Shown piece by piece: positions 36,060-44,021 of a stretch of 64,000 bases of DNA. The position numbers and the translations under genes are program-made. The notes beneath the pieces are model-generated. The model was not told the origin of the DNA and did not search any database. It was given only the letters and a program-made list of their open reading frames with translations. Source of the stretch: Halomonas organivorans (GTDB lineage Bacteria > Pseudomonadota > Gammaproteobacteria > Pseudomonadales > Halomonadaceae); assembly GCF_014192055.1 (NCBI RefSeq), contig NZ_JACHXM010000020.1:1-64000 (forward strand), given 5' to 3'. Position 1 is the stretch's first letter. Each line of letters starts with the position of its first letter.

Positions 36060-37064
36060 ATGTCAGTGCAGACATCGTCCGACCGACCGATGGAACAGAC
36101 GACCCGGTTCGACATCGTCGATTCCCCGGATCCCCAGAGCCGAGTGCGTAGCGCTCCGCGACCCGGCGAGGATCCCTATCCCACACGTCTCGCCGAGCCC
36201 CTCGACCTGCCCTGGCTCAATCGTCAGGAGCCGGTGGTCAAGGGACGCGACCGGGAGGGGCCGCTGTCCCCGGCGCAGCTCGATGCGTTCGAGCGCCAGG
36301 GCTTTCTCTTCGAGCCTGACTTCCTGCAGGGCGACGAGCTCGACGAGCTGCGTCGGGAGCTCAAGCGGCTGCTGGAGCACGACGCCTATCGCGAGCGCGA
36401 CTTCAGCATCACCGAGCCCCGGGGCCACGAGATTCGCTCGCTGTTCGCCGTGCACTTGCTGTCGCGCATCTTCTGCCGCCTGGCCGAAGACGAGCGCCTG
36501 ACCGGGCGCGCCCGGCAGATCCTCGGCGGCGAGCCCTACATCCATCAGTCGCGCATCAACTACAAGCCCGGCTTCGAGGGCAAGGGCTTCAACTGGCACT
36601 CGGACTTCGAGACCTGGCACGCCGAGGACGGCATGCCGGCCATGCATGCGGTGAGCGCCTCCATCGTGCTGACCGACAATCACACCTTCAACGGCCCGCT
36701 GATGCTGGTGCCGGGCTCCCATCGGGTGTTCGTGCCCTGCTTCGGCGAGACTCCCGAGGATCACCACAAGCAGTCGCTCAAGACCCAGCAGTTCGGCGTG
36801 CCGAGCCGCGAGGCGCTGCGTCGGCTGATCGACCGCCACGGCATCGAGGCGCCCACCGGGGCCGGCGGCGGCCTGCTGCTGTTCGACTGCAACACCCTGC
36901 ACGGCTCCAACGCCAACATGTCGCCGGATCCGCGCAGCAACGTCTTCTTCGTCTATAACCGTCGCGACAACCGCTGCGTCGAGCCCTTCGCCGCCGCCAA
37001 GCGTCGCCCGCGGTTCCTGGCCCATGAGCCCGACGAGCAGGGGATACCGGGGGCTGACGCCTGA
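36060..37064 (+). CDS. ectD: Ectoine hydroxylase
   Basis: This 334-residue Fe(II)/2-oxoglutarate dioxygenase makes 5-hydroxyectoine from ectoine. The EctD signature is readable: FNWHSDFETWHAEDGMPAMH with iron ligands His180 and Asp182, the following SIVLTDNHTFNGPLMLVPGS, and the third ligand His281 in CNTLHGSNANMSP. The start has a near-perfect Shine-Dalgarno (AAAGGAGGT, spacing 6), suggesting strong translation. The gene is alone, not with ectABC, as in several Halomonas species. Compared with other EctD proteins there are about 30 additional N-terminal residues. Its presence after putA puts two osmolyte-related genes together. Confidence 0.97.
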   Translation: MSVQTSSDRPMEQTTRFDIVDSPDPQSRVRSAPRPGEDPYPTRLAEPLDLPWLNRQEPVVKGRDREGPLSPAQLDAFERQGFLFEPDFLQGDELDELRRELKRLLEHDAYRERDFSITEPRGHEIRSLFAVHLLSRIFCRLAEDERLTGRARQILGGEPYIHQSRINYKPGFEGKGFNWHSDFETWHAEDGMPAMHAVSASIVLTDNHTFNGPLMLVPGSHRVFVPCFGETPEDHHKQSLKTQQFGVPSREALRRLIDRHGIEAPTGAGGGLLLFDCNTLHGSNANMSPDPRSNVFFVYNRRDNRCVEPFAAAKRRPRFLAHEPDEQGIPGADA

Positions 37065-37133
37065 CGCGCTGCCGCCCCGGGCGTAGACTGGACGGCGAAG
37101 TCCTTTTTCCCGTCAGTCAGGAGTCGCGTCGAC

Positions 37134-37799
37134 ATGCGTTTCGTTCCCCATTTCACCGATGGCCGGGCGTTCCCGCAGCCGCTGGGCAAGATCGTCTGCG
37201 TCGGCCGCAACTACGCCGACCATGCCCGGGAGCTCGACAACCCGGTGCCCAGCGAGCCGCTGCTGTTCATCAAGCCGGCCACCAGCGCCGTGAGCCTCGA
37301 GGCGCCGATCGCCGCGCCCTTCGCCCGCGGCGAGGTGCATTTCGAGACCGAACTGGCGCTGCTGGTGGGCGAGACGCTGACCGATGCCGGCGCCGCCGAG
37401 GCCGAGCGCGGCATCGTCGGTATCGGCCTGGCGCTGGATCTGACCCTGCGCGACGTCCAGGGCCGGCTCAAGCAGCAGGGCCATCCCTGGGAAGTGGCCA
37501 AGGGTTTCGACGGCGCCTGCCCGCTGTCGACTTTCCTGCCGCTCAGCGAGGTGCCCAACTGGAGTGCCCTGGCCTTCACCCTGGCGATAGACGGAGAGGA
37601 GCGCCAGCACGGCCACGGCGCCGACATGCTGTTCCCGGTGCCCGACCTGGTCGCCGAGATGAGCCGCCACTTTACCCTGGAGCCAGGCGATGTGGTGCTG
37701 ACCGGCACTCCGGCCGGGGTGGGCGAACTGCCGCGCGGTGCCGAACTCGCGCTGGCGCTGACCGGAGGGCTGGAGATCGTCACTCGAGTGATCGACTGA
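37134..37799 (+). CDS. Fumarylacetoacetate hydrolase family protein
   Basis: The 221-residue single-domain FAH protein has the N-terminal KIVCVGRNYADHARELDN and metal ligands in VHFETELALLVG (Glu-x-Glu) and LALDLTLRDVQ (Asp). It also has LTGTPAGVGEL near the C-terminus. It resembles YcgM/FAHD1-type acylpyruvases and oxaloacetate decarboxylases rather than tyrosine-pathway FAH. The exact substrate is not readable. It follows ectD by 69 bp and ends at a strong terminator. Confidence 0.9.
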   Translation: MRFVPHFTDGRAFPQPLGKIVCVGRNYADHARELDNPVPSEPLLFIKPATSAVSLEAPIAAPFARGEVHFETELALLVGETLTDAGAAEAERGIVGIGLALDLTLRDVQGRLKQQGHPWEVAKGFDGACPLSTFLPLSEVPNWSALAFTLAIDGEERQHGHGADMLFPVPDLVAEMSRHFTLEPGDVVLTGTPAGVGELPRGAELALALTGGLEIVTRVID

Positions 37800-37825
37800 C
37801 GCTGCTTGCCTTGCCCGGATACGCA

Positions 37826-37858
37826 AAGGCCCCCGCCGGCAGCGCCGGCGGGGGCCTT
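37826..37858. terminator. Terminator between the FAH gene and gcd
   Basis: AAGGCCCCCGCCGGC pairs perfectly with GCCGGCGGGGGCCTT around AGC. A residues flank it on one side and T on the other, so it can serve both converging genes. Confidence 0.9.
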
Positions 37859-37896
37859 GTCGCGTGAGGACGCCTCCGAAGAAGCGCCCCTGGCCG

Positions 37897-40239
37897 CTAC
37901 TGCTCGGGCAGCTTGTAGGCCATCACGTAGTCGCCGATGGTGGTGCCGATCGAGCCGTGCCCGCCGGCGACCAGGACCACCATCTGTTCGCCCTGGCTGT
38001 TGAGGTAGGTCATCGGCGTGGCCTGACCGCCGGCCGGCAGGCGCGTTTCCCACAGCTGCTCGCCGGTGCTGACGTCGTAGCCGCGCAGGTAGTCGTCCAC
38101 GCTGGCGGCCAGGAACGCCACGCCACCCTCGGTGATCACCGGGCCGCCGATGCCGGGCACGCCCATCTTGATCGGCAGCGGCAGGGAGGTCATGTCCTCG
38201 ACGGTGCCGTTCTTGTGCTGCCAGGCGACCTCGCCGGTGCGCAGGTCGGTGCCGGCCACGTAGCCCCAGGGAGGCTGCTGGCAGGGTACGCCGAACGGCG
38301 ACAGGAAGGGCTTCATTTCCACCGCATAGGGCGCGCCGGCGTTCTCGTTGAGGCCCTGCTCGCCCTGGTTGGTTTCGCCCAGGTCGGCGCCTTCCTTGGG
38401 CACCAGCGTGGACGTGAAGGCCAGGTACAGCGGCATGCCGAACATCACCTGGCGCCTCGGATCCACGGCGATGCTGCCCCAGTTGAAGACCCCGAAGTTA
38501 CCCGGGAAGACGATGGTGCCCTGCTCGGAGGGCGGAGTGTACTGGCCCTCGTAGCGCAGCGACTTGAACTGGATCCGGCACATCAGCTGGTCGAACGGGG
38601 TGGCACCCCACATGTCCGCCTCGCGCAGGGTCGGAGGCCGGAAGCTCAGGCTCGAGATCGGCTGGGTCTCGGCGGCGTGGTCGCCCTCGATGGTGCCCTG
38701 GGGCGCCGGCTGCTCGGAGATCGGCATGATCGGCTCGCCGGTCTCGCGATTCAGCACGTAGACGTCGCCCTGCTTGGTGGGCACCACCAGCGCCGGCTGA
38801 GTGCCCTCGTCGGTCTCGAGGTCGAGCAGACTGGGCTGGGCCGGGGTGTCCATGTCCCACAGGTCGTGGTGCACGAACTGCTGGACCCACGCCACCTGGC
38901 CGGTCGCAAGGCTCAGCGCTACCACGGAGGTCGCGTATTTCTCCTCCGCCGGGGTGCGGTACATGCCCAACTGGTCGGGCGTGCGGTTGCCCATCGGGAA
39001 GTAGATCAGCCCCAGCTCCTCGTCGGCGCTGGCGATCGACCAGCTGTTGGGCGAGCTGGTGGTGTAGGTCTCGCCCTCGCCGAGCGGCGCGGTGTCGTCC
39101 GGATTGCCCGAATCCCAGTTCCACACCAGCTCGCCGGATTTGGCGTCGTAGGCGCGGATCACGCCGGAGGGCGATTCGACAGCATAGTTGTCGTTGACGG
39201 AGCCCGCGACCACGACCTTGCCGTCGGCGACCACGGGGGGCGAGGTGGAGTAGTAGAAACCGGCCTGCTTGAACGGCATGTTGTGCATCAGGTCCAGCTC
39301 GCCGTTGTCGGCGAAGTTGGCGCAGCGCGCGCCGGTCGCCGGATCCAGCGCCAGCAGGCGTGCGTCGGAGGTCGGCAGGAACAGCTGGGCGTCGCACTGC
39401 ACGGCGGCCAGGTTCTCGGCCGGGCCATCGGCCGCCTGCACGTCGATGGCATCCGCCTCGCCGGAGGCCGGCGGCAGGTAGGAGACGCCGCGGCAGGTCT
39501 GGTGCTGGCGCGAGCTCTCGGCCGGCACCTTGGCATCGAAGACCCACTGTTCCTCGCCGCTGTCGGCGTCCAGTGCGATCAGCCAGTTGTGCGGGGTGCA
39601 CACGAACAGCGAGTTGCCCACCTTCAGCGGCGTGGCCTCGTAGGTCGTCTCGCCGACGTCCTCGGGGCCCTTCACGTCACCGGTCTGATACTGCCAGGCC
39701 AGCTCCAGGTCGCCGACGTTCTCGGGGGTGATCTGCTCGAGCGGCGAGAAGCGCTGGCCCAGGTTGCTGCGCCCGTAGGCGTGCCAGCTCTCCTGGGGCG
39801 TGTCGCCGAGATCGGCGTTCTCGGCCACCACGTCGCGGTTCAGCTCGCCGTCGATACGGTGGGCGTCGACGCTCAGGCTGGCCAGCAGGCCCACGCCGAT
39901 GATCGCCCATACCGGCAGCAGCACCGCGGTGCCGGTGCGGCGACCGCGCTTGGCCGGCCACAGCAGCGGGATGGCGAGTACCAGGAACAGGCCCAGTCGA
40001 GTGGCCAGGGGCCACCAGTCATAGCCCGACTCCCACAGGGACCAGGCGGCGGTCGCCGCCAGGAACAGGGCATACAGCGACTGGGCGGCCGGACGACGCG
40101 AGCGGGTCAGTGCCCCGACCGCGATCAGCACGATGCCGGACAGGGCGTAGTACCAGCTGCCGTCGAGGGTGATAAGCCATAGGCCACCCCCCAGCAGGGC
40201 GAGCCCTACCAGCCAGAAAATAAGGGAGAGAATGATCAT
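37897..40239 (-). CDS. gcd: Membrane-bound PQQ-dependent glucose-type dehydrogenase
   Basis: The 780-residue protein has about five N-terminal membrane helices (residues 1-125), then a periplasmic eight-bladed PQQ propeller. Its entry motif is SWHAYGRSNLGQRFSPLEQI, followed by the blade segments TYEATPLKVGNSLFVCTPHN and YYSTSPPVVADGKVVVAGSV. This family oxidises glucose, quinate or shikimate in the periplasm and sends electrons to ubiquinone. Glucose is the likeliest substrate, by family, but quinate or shikimate cannot be excluded. PQQ synthesis genes are not in the window. The ATG is preceded by AAGGAGCTGGGATC. Confidence 0.9.
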   Translation of the reverse strand: MIILSLIFWLVGLALLGGGLWLITLDGSWYYALSGIVLIAVGALTRSRRPAAQSLYALFLAATAAWSLWESGYDWWPLATRLGLFLVLAIPLLWPAKRGRRTGTAVLLPVWAIIGVGLLASLSVDAHRIDGELNRDVVAENADLGDTPQESWHAYGRSNLGQRFSPLEQITPENVGDLELAWQYQTGDVKGPEDVGETTYEATPLKVGNSLFVCTPHNWLIALDADSGEEQWVFDAKVPAESSRQHQTCRGVSYLPPASGEADAIDVQAADGPAENLAAVQCDAQLFLPTSDARLLALDPATGARCANFADNGELDLMHNMPFKQAGFYYSTSPPVVADGKVVVAGSVNDNYAVESPSGVIRAYDAKSGELVWNWDSGNPDDTAPLGEGETYTTSSPNSWSIASADEELGLIYFPMGNRTPDQLGMYRTPAEEKYATSVVALSLATGQVAWVQQFVHHDLWDMDTPAQPSLLDLETDEGTQPALVVPTKQGDVYVLNRETGEPIMPISEQPAPQGTIEGDHAAETQPISSLSFRPPTLREADMWGATPFDQLMCRIQFKSLRYEGQYTPPSEQGTIVFPGNFGVFNWGSIAVDPRRQVMFGMPLYLAFTSTLVPKEGADLGETNQGEQGLNENAGAPYAVEMKPFLSPFGVPCQQPPWGYVAGTDLRTGEVAWQHKNGTVEDMTSLPLPIKMGVPGIGGPVITEGGVAFLAASVDDYLRGYDVSTGEQLWETRLPAGGQATPMTYLNSQGEQMVVLVAGGHGSIGTTIGDYVMAYKLPEQ

Positions 40240-40303
40240 GATCCCAGCTCCTTGCCATGAATCGCGGGTTTGTTACATGATAAATCATTAGGAGGCGAAT
40301 TAA

Positions 40304-40351
40304 AATGCCGGCAACCGGCATTCTTGTGGCCTCCCTCTCCCGGGAGGCCAC
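40304..40351 (-). terminator. Two hairpins between speA and gcd
   Basis: AATGCCGG-CAA-CCGGCATT (40304-40322) is followed on the minus strand by TTTTAATTC. GTGGCCTCCC / GGGAGGCCAC (40326-40351) lies next to it. They probably end the thrB-speA transcript before gcd. Confidence 0.7.
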
Positions 40352-40400
40352 AGCTATTCACTATGGCCTAATGCAGGAAAACCGTCAGGGACGGATGAGC

Positions 40401-40422
40401 CATCGGCGCGAGGGCGCCGATG
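40401..40422 (-). terminator. Hairpin directly after speA
   Basis: CATCGGCGC pairs with GCGCCGATG around four bases, a few bases after the speA stop codon. There is no T-run, so it may protect the 3' end rather than terminate. Confidence 0.55.
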
Positions 40423-40425
40423 GGG

Positions 40426-42348
40426 TCACTCCAGGTAGGTGTAGCCCTCGAGGCCCTCGGAGAGGTCGTCGAGGAAGCGCGCCTGTTCGTCGGCCTCGAG
40501 GCCGCTGGCGGCGAGCTGGTCGGCGAGCCGGCGACGCAGCACCTCGGCGTCGAAGTCCACGTAGCCCAGCACGTCGGCCACCCGGTCGCCGCGGCGCACG
40601 TGGTCGAAGCGCCATTCGCCGTCCGCGCCCAGTGCCGCGTCCACCGAGTCGGTGTCGCCGAACAGGTTGTGCAGGTCGCCGAGGATCTCCTGGTAGGCAC
40701 CGACCAGGAAGAAGCCCAGCAGGCGCTCCTCGTCGTCGCCCCACTCGGGCAGCGGCAGGGTGGCCTCGACGCCTTCGCCGTCCACGTAGCCGTCGATGCG
40801 CCCGTCGCTGTCGCAGGTGATGTCCTGGATCACCGCGCGCCGCGAGGGCGGCCGATCGAGACCCGACAGCGGCAGCACCGGGAAGATCTGGTCGATGCCC
40901 CACACGTCGGGCACCGACTGGAACAGCGAGAAGTTGACGAACAGCTTGTCGGCCAGCTTCTCGGCGAGCTCGTCGTGGATCTCGCGATGGGCGCGGTTGC
41001 GCGGGTCGAGGCGCTCGCGCAGCCGGGTGCAGGCGGCGGTGTAGACGCCCTCGCCCTCGGCGCGGGCCTCGAGCCCGGCCAGGCCCATCACGAAACGATC
41101 CTGGAGCTCGCCGATGGCCTGGCCCAGGTCGTGCCAGGCCTCCACCAGGCCGCGCGGGGCCTGGGTGGCCTGCAGGGCGTCGTGGACCCGCCACAGCTCG
41201 GCGACCTGTGGGTCGCCCGCGACCCGGGCCGGCGGCGCCTGGGTGTCGGGGCGCTCCTCGCCGATCACGTTGGTGACCAGCACCGCGTGGTGGGCGGTCA
41301 GCGCCCGGCCCGACTCACTGATCAGGTGCGGGTGGGGCAGGTCCTCGGCGTTGCACACCTGGGCGAAGGCCGCCACCACGTTGCGGGCGTACTCGCGCAT
41401 CGAATAGTTGATCGAGCAGAAGCTGCGCGAGCGGGTGCCCTCGTAATCGATGCCGAGCCCGCCGCCCACGTCCACGGTATCCACCGGGGCGCCCAACGCC
41501 ACCAGGCTCTGGTAGAACCGAGCGCACTCGCGCAGCCCGCGCTGGATGTCGCGGATGTTGGCGATCTGCGAGCCCAGGTGGAAGTGCACCAGCTGCAGGC
41601 TGGCCAGGGCGTCGGCCTCGCGCAGGCGCTCGACCACGGCCTGGATCTGCCCGGCGGTGAGGCCGAACTTGGACTTTTCGCCGCCGGTGTTCTGCCACTT
41701 GCCCTTGCCCACCGAGGCCAGCCGGGCGCGCAGGCCGATGCGCGGCGCGACGCCGAGGCGGTCGGCCTCCTCGAGGATCAGCGGCAGCTCGGAGAGCTTC
41801 TCCACCACCAGGTAGACGCGGTGGCCGAGCTTCTCGCCCATCAGCGCCAGGCGAACGTACTCGCGGTCCTTGTAGCCGTTGCAGACGATCAGCGAGGGGC
41901 CGTCGCCGGACAGCGCCAGCACGGCGAGCAGCTCCGGCTTGCTGCCGGCTTCCAGGCCGACCCGATCGCGGCCGCGCTCCTGGGTGGCCAGGATCTCCTC
42001 GACCACCCGGCGCTGCTGGTTGACCTTGATCGGGTAGACCGCGGTATAGCCGCCGTCGAAGCCTTCCTCGCCCATGGCGCCGTCGAAGGCGGCGCACAGC
42101 TGCTCTACCCGGTCGTGGAGGATATCGGTGAAGCGGATCAGTACCGGCAGCCGCAGCCCGGCTTCGCGCAGTTGCGCGATGAGGGGCGCCAGTGGCAGGG
42201 CGGGGCCGTCATCCTCGCCGCCGCGCGGGCGTACCAGGGCCTGGCCGTCGTCGGCCACATCGAAGTAGCCGCTGCCCCACTGGTCGATGTTCCAGGTATG
42301 CCGGGCACGATGGGCGGGCCCGGCGGCGCTGCCCATCGCCAGGCTCAT
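40426..42348 (-). CDS. speA: Biosynthetic arginine decarboxylase
   Basis: The 640-residue PLP enzyme converts arginine to agmatine, the first step of one putrescine route. Visible features are the PLP lysine Lys108 in YTAVYPIKVNQQ, the glycine-rich phosphate loop VDVGGGLGIDYEGTRS, and a typical SpeA C-terminus (GFFLVGAYQEILGDLHNLFGDT). The start overlaps the stop of thrB (ATGA), so the two are coupled. Coupling thrB with speA links threonine and polyamine synthesis on one transcript, though no functional link is obvious. Confidence 0.97.
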   Translation of the reverse strand: MSLAMGSAAGPAHRARHTWNIDQWGSGYFDVADDGQALVRPRGGEDDGPALPLAPLIAQLREAGLRLPVLIRFTDILHDRVEQLCAAFDGAMGEEGFDGGYTAVYPIKVNQQRRVVEEILATQERGRDRVGLEAGSKPELLAVLALSGDGPSLIVCNGYKDREYVRLALMGEKLGHRVYLVVEKLSELPLILEEADRLGVAPRIGLRARLASVGKGKWQNTGGEKSKFGLTAGQIQAVVERLREADALASLQLVHFHLGSQIANIRDIQRGLRECARFYQSLVALGAPVDTVDVGGGLGIDYEGTRSRSFCSINYSMREYARNVVAAFAQVCNAEDLPHPHLISESGRALTAHHAVLVTNVIGEERPDTQAPPARVAGDPQVAELWRVHDALQATQAPRGLVEAWHDLGQAIGELQDRFVMGLAGLEARAEGEGVYTAACTRLRERLDPRNRAHREIHDELAEKLADKLFVNFSLFQSVPDVWGIDQIFPVLPLSGLDRPPSRRAVIQDITCDSDGRIDGYVDGEGVEATLPLPEWGDDEERLLGFFLVGAYQEILGDLHNLFGDTDSVDAALGADGEWRFDHVRRGDRVADVLGYVDFDAEVLRRRLADQLAASGLEADEQARFLDDLSEGLEGYTYLE

Positions 42349-43304
42349 TGGCCGGCCTCGGGCAGCGGCAGGGCGCCGTCGGCGATGCGCCGCTCGAGCA
42401 CGCTGCGGAAGGCGTTGGGGTCATGCGGCGTGAGGTCGTGGGCCGGCGGATCGACGTAGACCACCAGCAGCCGCGACAGCCAGTAGCGCAGCGCGGTCAG
42501 GCGCAGCATCATCGGCCAGGCCTCGCGCTCGGCGCGCTCCAGCGGGCGCCGCGCCTGGTAGGCGGTAAGGATCGCCTCGTAGCGTGCCGGGTCGAGCCGG
42601 CCGTCGGCCTCGCTGGCCCAGTCGTTGATCACGATGGCCAGGTCGAACAGCAGATCCCCGGTGCAGCCGTTGTAGAAGTCGATCAGCCCGCCGAGCCGGT
42701 CGCCGTCGAACAGGGTGTTGTCGCGGAACAGGTCGCCGTGGATCGCGCCCTGGGGCAGCGCCGGGGCCTCATCGAAGAAGCCCTGGTAGATCTCCACTTC
42801 GTCCTTCATCAGCGTCTGGTCCTCGGGCGACAGGTAGACGAGGACCTTGTGGTGCATAGGCAGCAGCCAGTGCAGGTCACGCGGGTTGGGGCGGTGGCCC
42901 GGGAAATGGCGCGAGACCTTGTGCATGCGCCCGAGGGCGTCGCCCAATGCCCGGCACTGGGCCAGGTTGGGGGCCTTGGGGTGCTTGCCCGGCAGCCGCG
43001 GGAACAGCAGCGCCGGCTTGCCGGCCAGGCTGTGCAGGGCGATGCCGTCACGGTCGTGCAGCGGGCCGGGCACCGGCAGGCGGTGCTCGTCCAGGTAGTC
43101 CAGCAGCTCGACGAAGAACGGCAGCTCCTCGTGCTCGCCCTGCTCGAACAGGGTCAACACCAGCTCGCGACGGTCGGTGGTGACGAAGAAGGTGCTGTTC
43201 TCGGTGCCGGCGGGCACGCCCTTGCAGGCGATCAGGGAGCCGGCATCGAAGCGGCTCAGAAACGCTTCGACCTGGGAGTCGGTCAGCGGTGTGAATACAG
43301 CCAT
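42345..43304 (-). CDS. thrB: Homoserine kinase (ThrB, APH-fold type II)
   Basis: The 319-residue kinase belongs to the aminoglycoside-phosphotransferase-fold homoserine kinases found in Pseudomonas and relatives, with the start MAVFTPLTDSQVEAFLSRFD and GVPAGTENSTFFVTT. The catalytic loop is AIHGDLFRDNTLFDGDRLGG with Asp and Asn, and the metal motif is LIDFYNGCTGDLLFDLAI. It makes O-phosphohomoserine for threonine synthesis. The neighbours DUF2782 and polA keep the Pseudomonas order, which supports the call. Confidence 0.93.
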   Translation of the reverse strand: MAVFTPLTDSQVEAFLSRFDAGSLIACKGVPAGTENSTFFVTTDRRELVLTLFEQGEHEELPFFVELLDYLDEHRLPVPGPLHDRDGIALHSLAGKPALLFPRLPGKHPKAPNLAQCRALGDALGRMHKVSRHFPGHRPNPRDLHWLLPMHHKVLVYLSPEDQTLMKDEVEIYQGFFDEAPALPQGAIHGDLFRDNTLFDGDRLGGLIDFYNGCTGDLLFDLAIVINDWASEADGRLDPARYEAILTAYQARRPLERAEREAWPMMLRLTALRYWLSRLLVVYVDPPAHDLTPHDPNAFRSVLERRIADGALPLPEAGQ

Positions 43305-43542
43305 GTGTCTCTCGCCCGGGTATGCGAAGCCGCCTATTGTAGCGGCTTGGCGGCGCGATGCACGAGCCAGGTAGGAGGGGCTGTAGTATGGCTGATCCGG
43401 CGACAGGTCTACGGGGGGCGCTATGGACCCATCCCTGGGCGCTACCTTGGCCCTGCGGTGCTCCCGCATCCCGCTTCGCTTGCAGGACCGGTGCTGGCCC
43501 TCCATGGCCAGCCCGTTCGGCGAATTCGCCTCACCCATGGCC

Positions 43543-43836
43543 TCAGAAACGCTTGAGCACCCACTCGGGCACGGCAATGCGCTGGCCGTTCTGGCGCTCG
43601 AAGTCACCGTCGCCGTCGCGGTCGACCAGATAGTAGGAGGGCCCCACGGCGGGCTGGATCTCGATGGCGTAGAGTTCGCCGTTGACCCGGTATTCGCGGA
43701 TGGTGCGATCCTCTTCCTGGCGGATGGTGATGTCCGGCTCGACGTCGGCGCTGGACTGGGCCAGGGCCGGCAGGCCGGTGGTGAACAGCGTCAGGCCGAG
43801 CAGCAGGGCGGGAAGCGGCTGGAGAATGGTTTTCAT
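43543..43836 (-). CDS. DUF2782 family secreted protein
   Basis: The 97-residue precursor has a signal peptide (ILQPLPALLLGLTLFTTGLP, cut near ALA-QS). The short mature domain has ITIRQEEDRTIREYRVNGEL and SYYLVDRDGDGDFE, which match DUF2782. The function is unknown; the family is almost always found between thrB and polA in pseudomonads and relatives. The ATG follows CAGGAGGACACC. The 238-bp gap to thrB holds no gene I can support. Confidence 0.88.
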   Translation of the reverse strand: MKTILQPLPALLLGLTLFTTGLPALAQSSADVEPDITIRQEEDRTIREYRVNGELYAIEIQPAVGPSYYLVDRDGDGDFERQNGQRIAVPEWVLKRF

Positions 43837-44021
43837 GGTGTCCTCCTGACCATGGGGTTGCCCCCAGTGTATGCCGTGAGCGGCCGCCGATGCATGCTTT
43901 GCACGGCAAATCGCGCCGGCAATGCGTATCATGAACAGCCAGGATCAGGAGCCGGCGGTTCGCCCGCCGCCGCCCCTCGTCACACATATTTCATCGCCCA
44001 GCCTGCAAGGGATGCCGATTC

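Noticed and set aside
43305..43542. Small frames between thrB and DUF2782
   Set aside because: No ribosome site, no motif and shifting composition; I see no supportable gene here.
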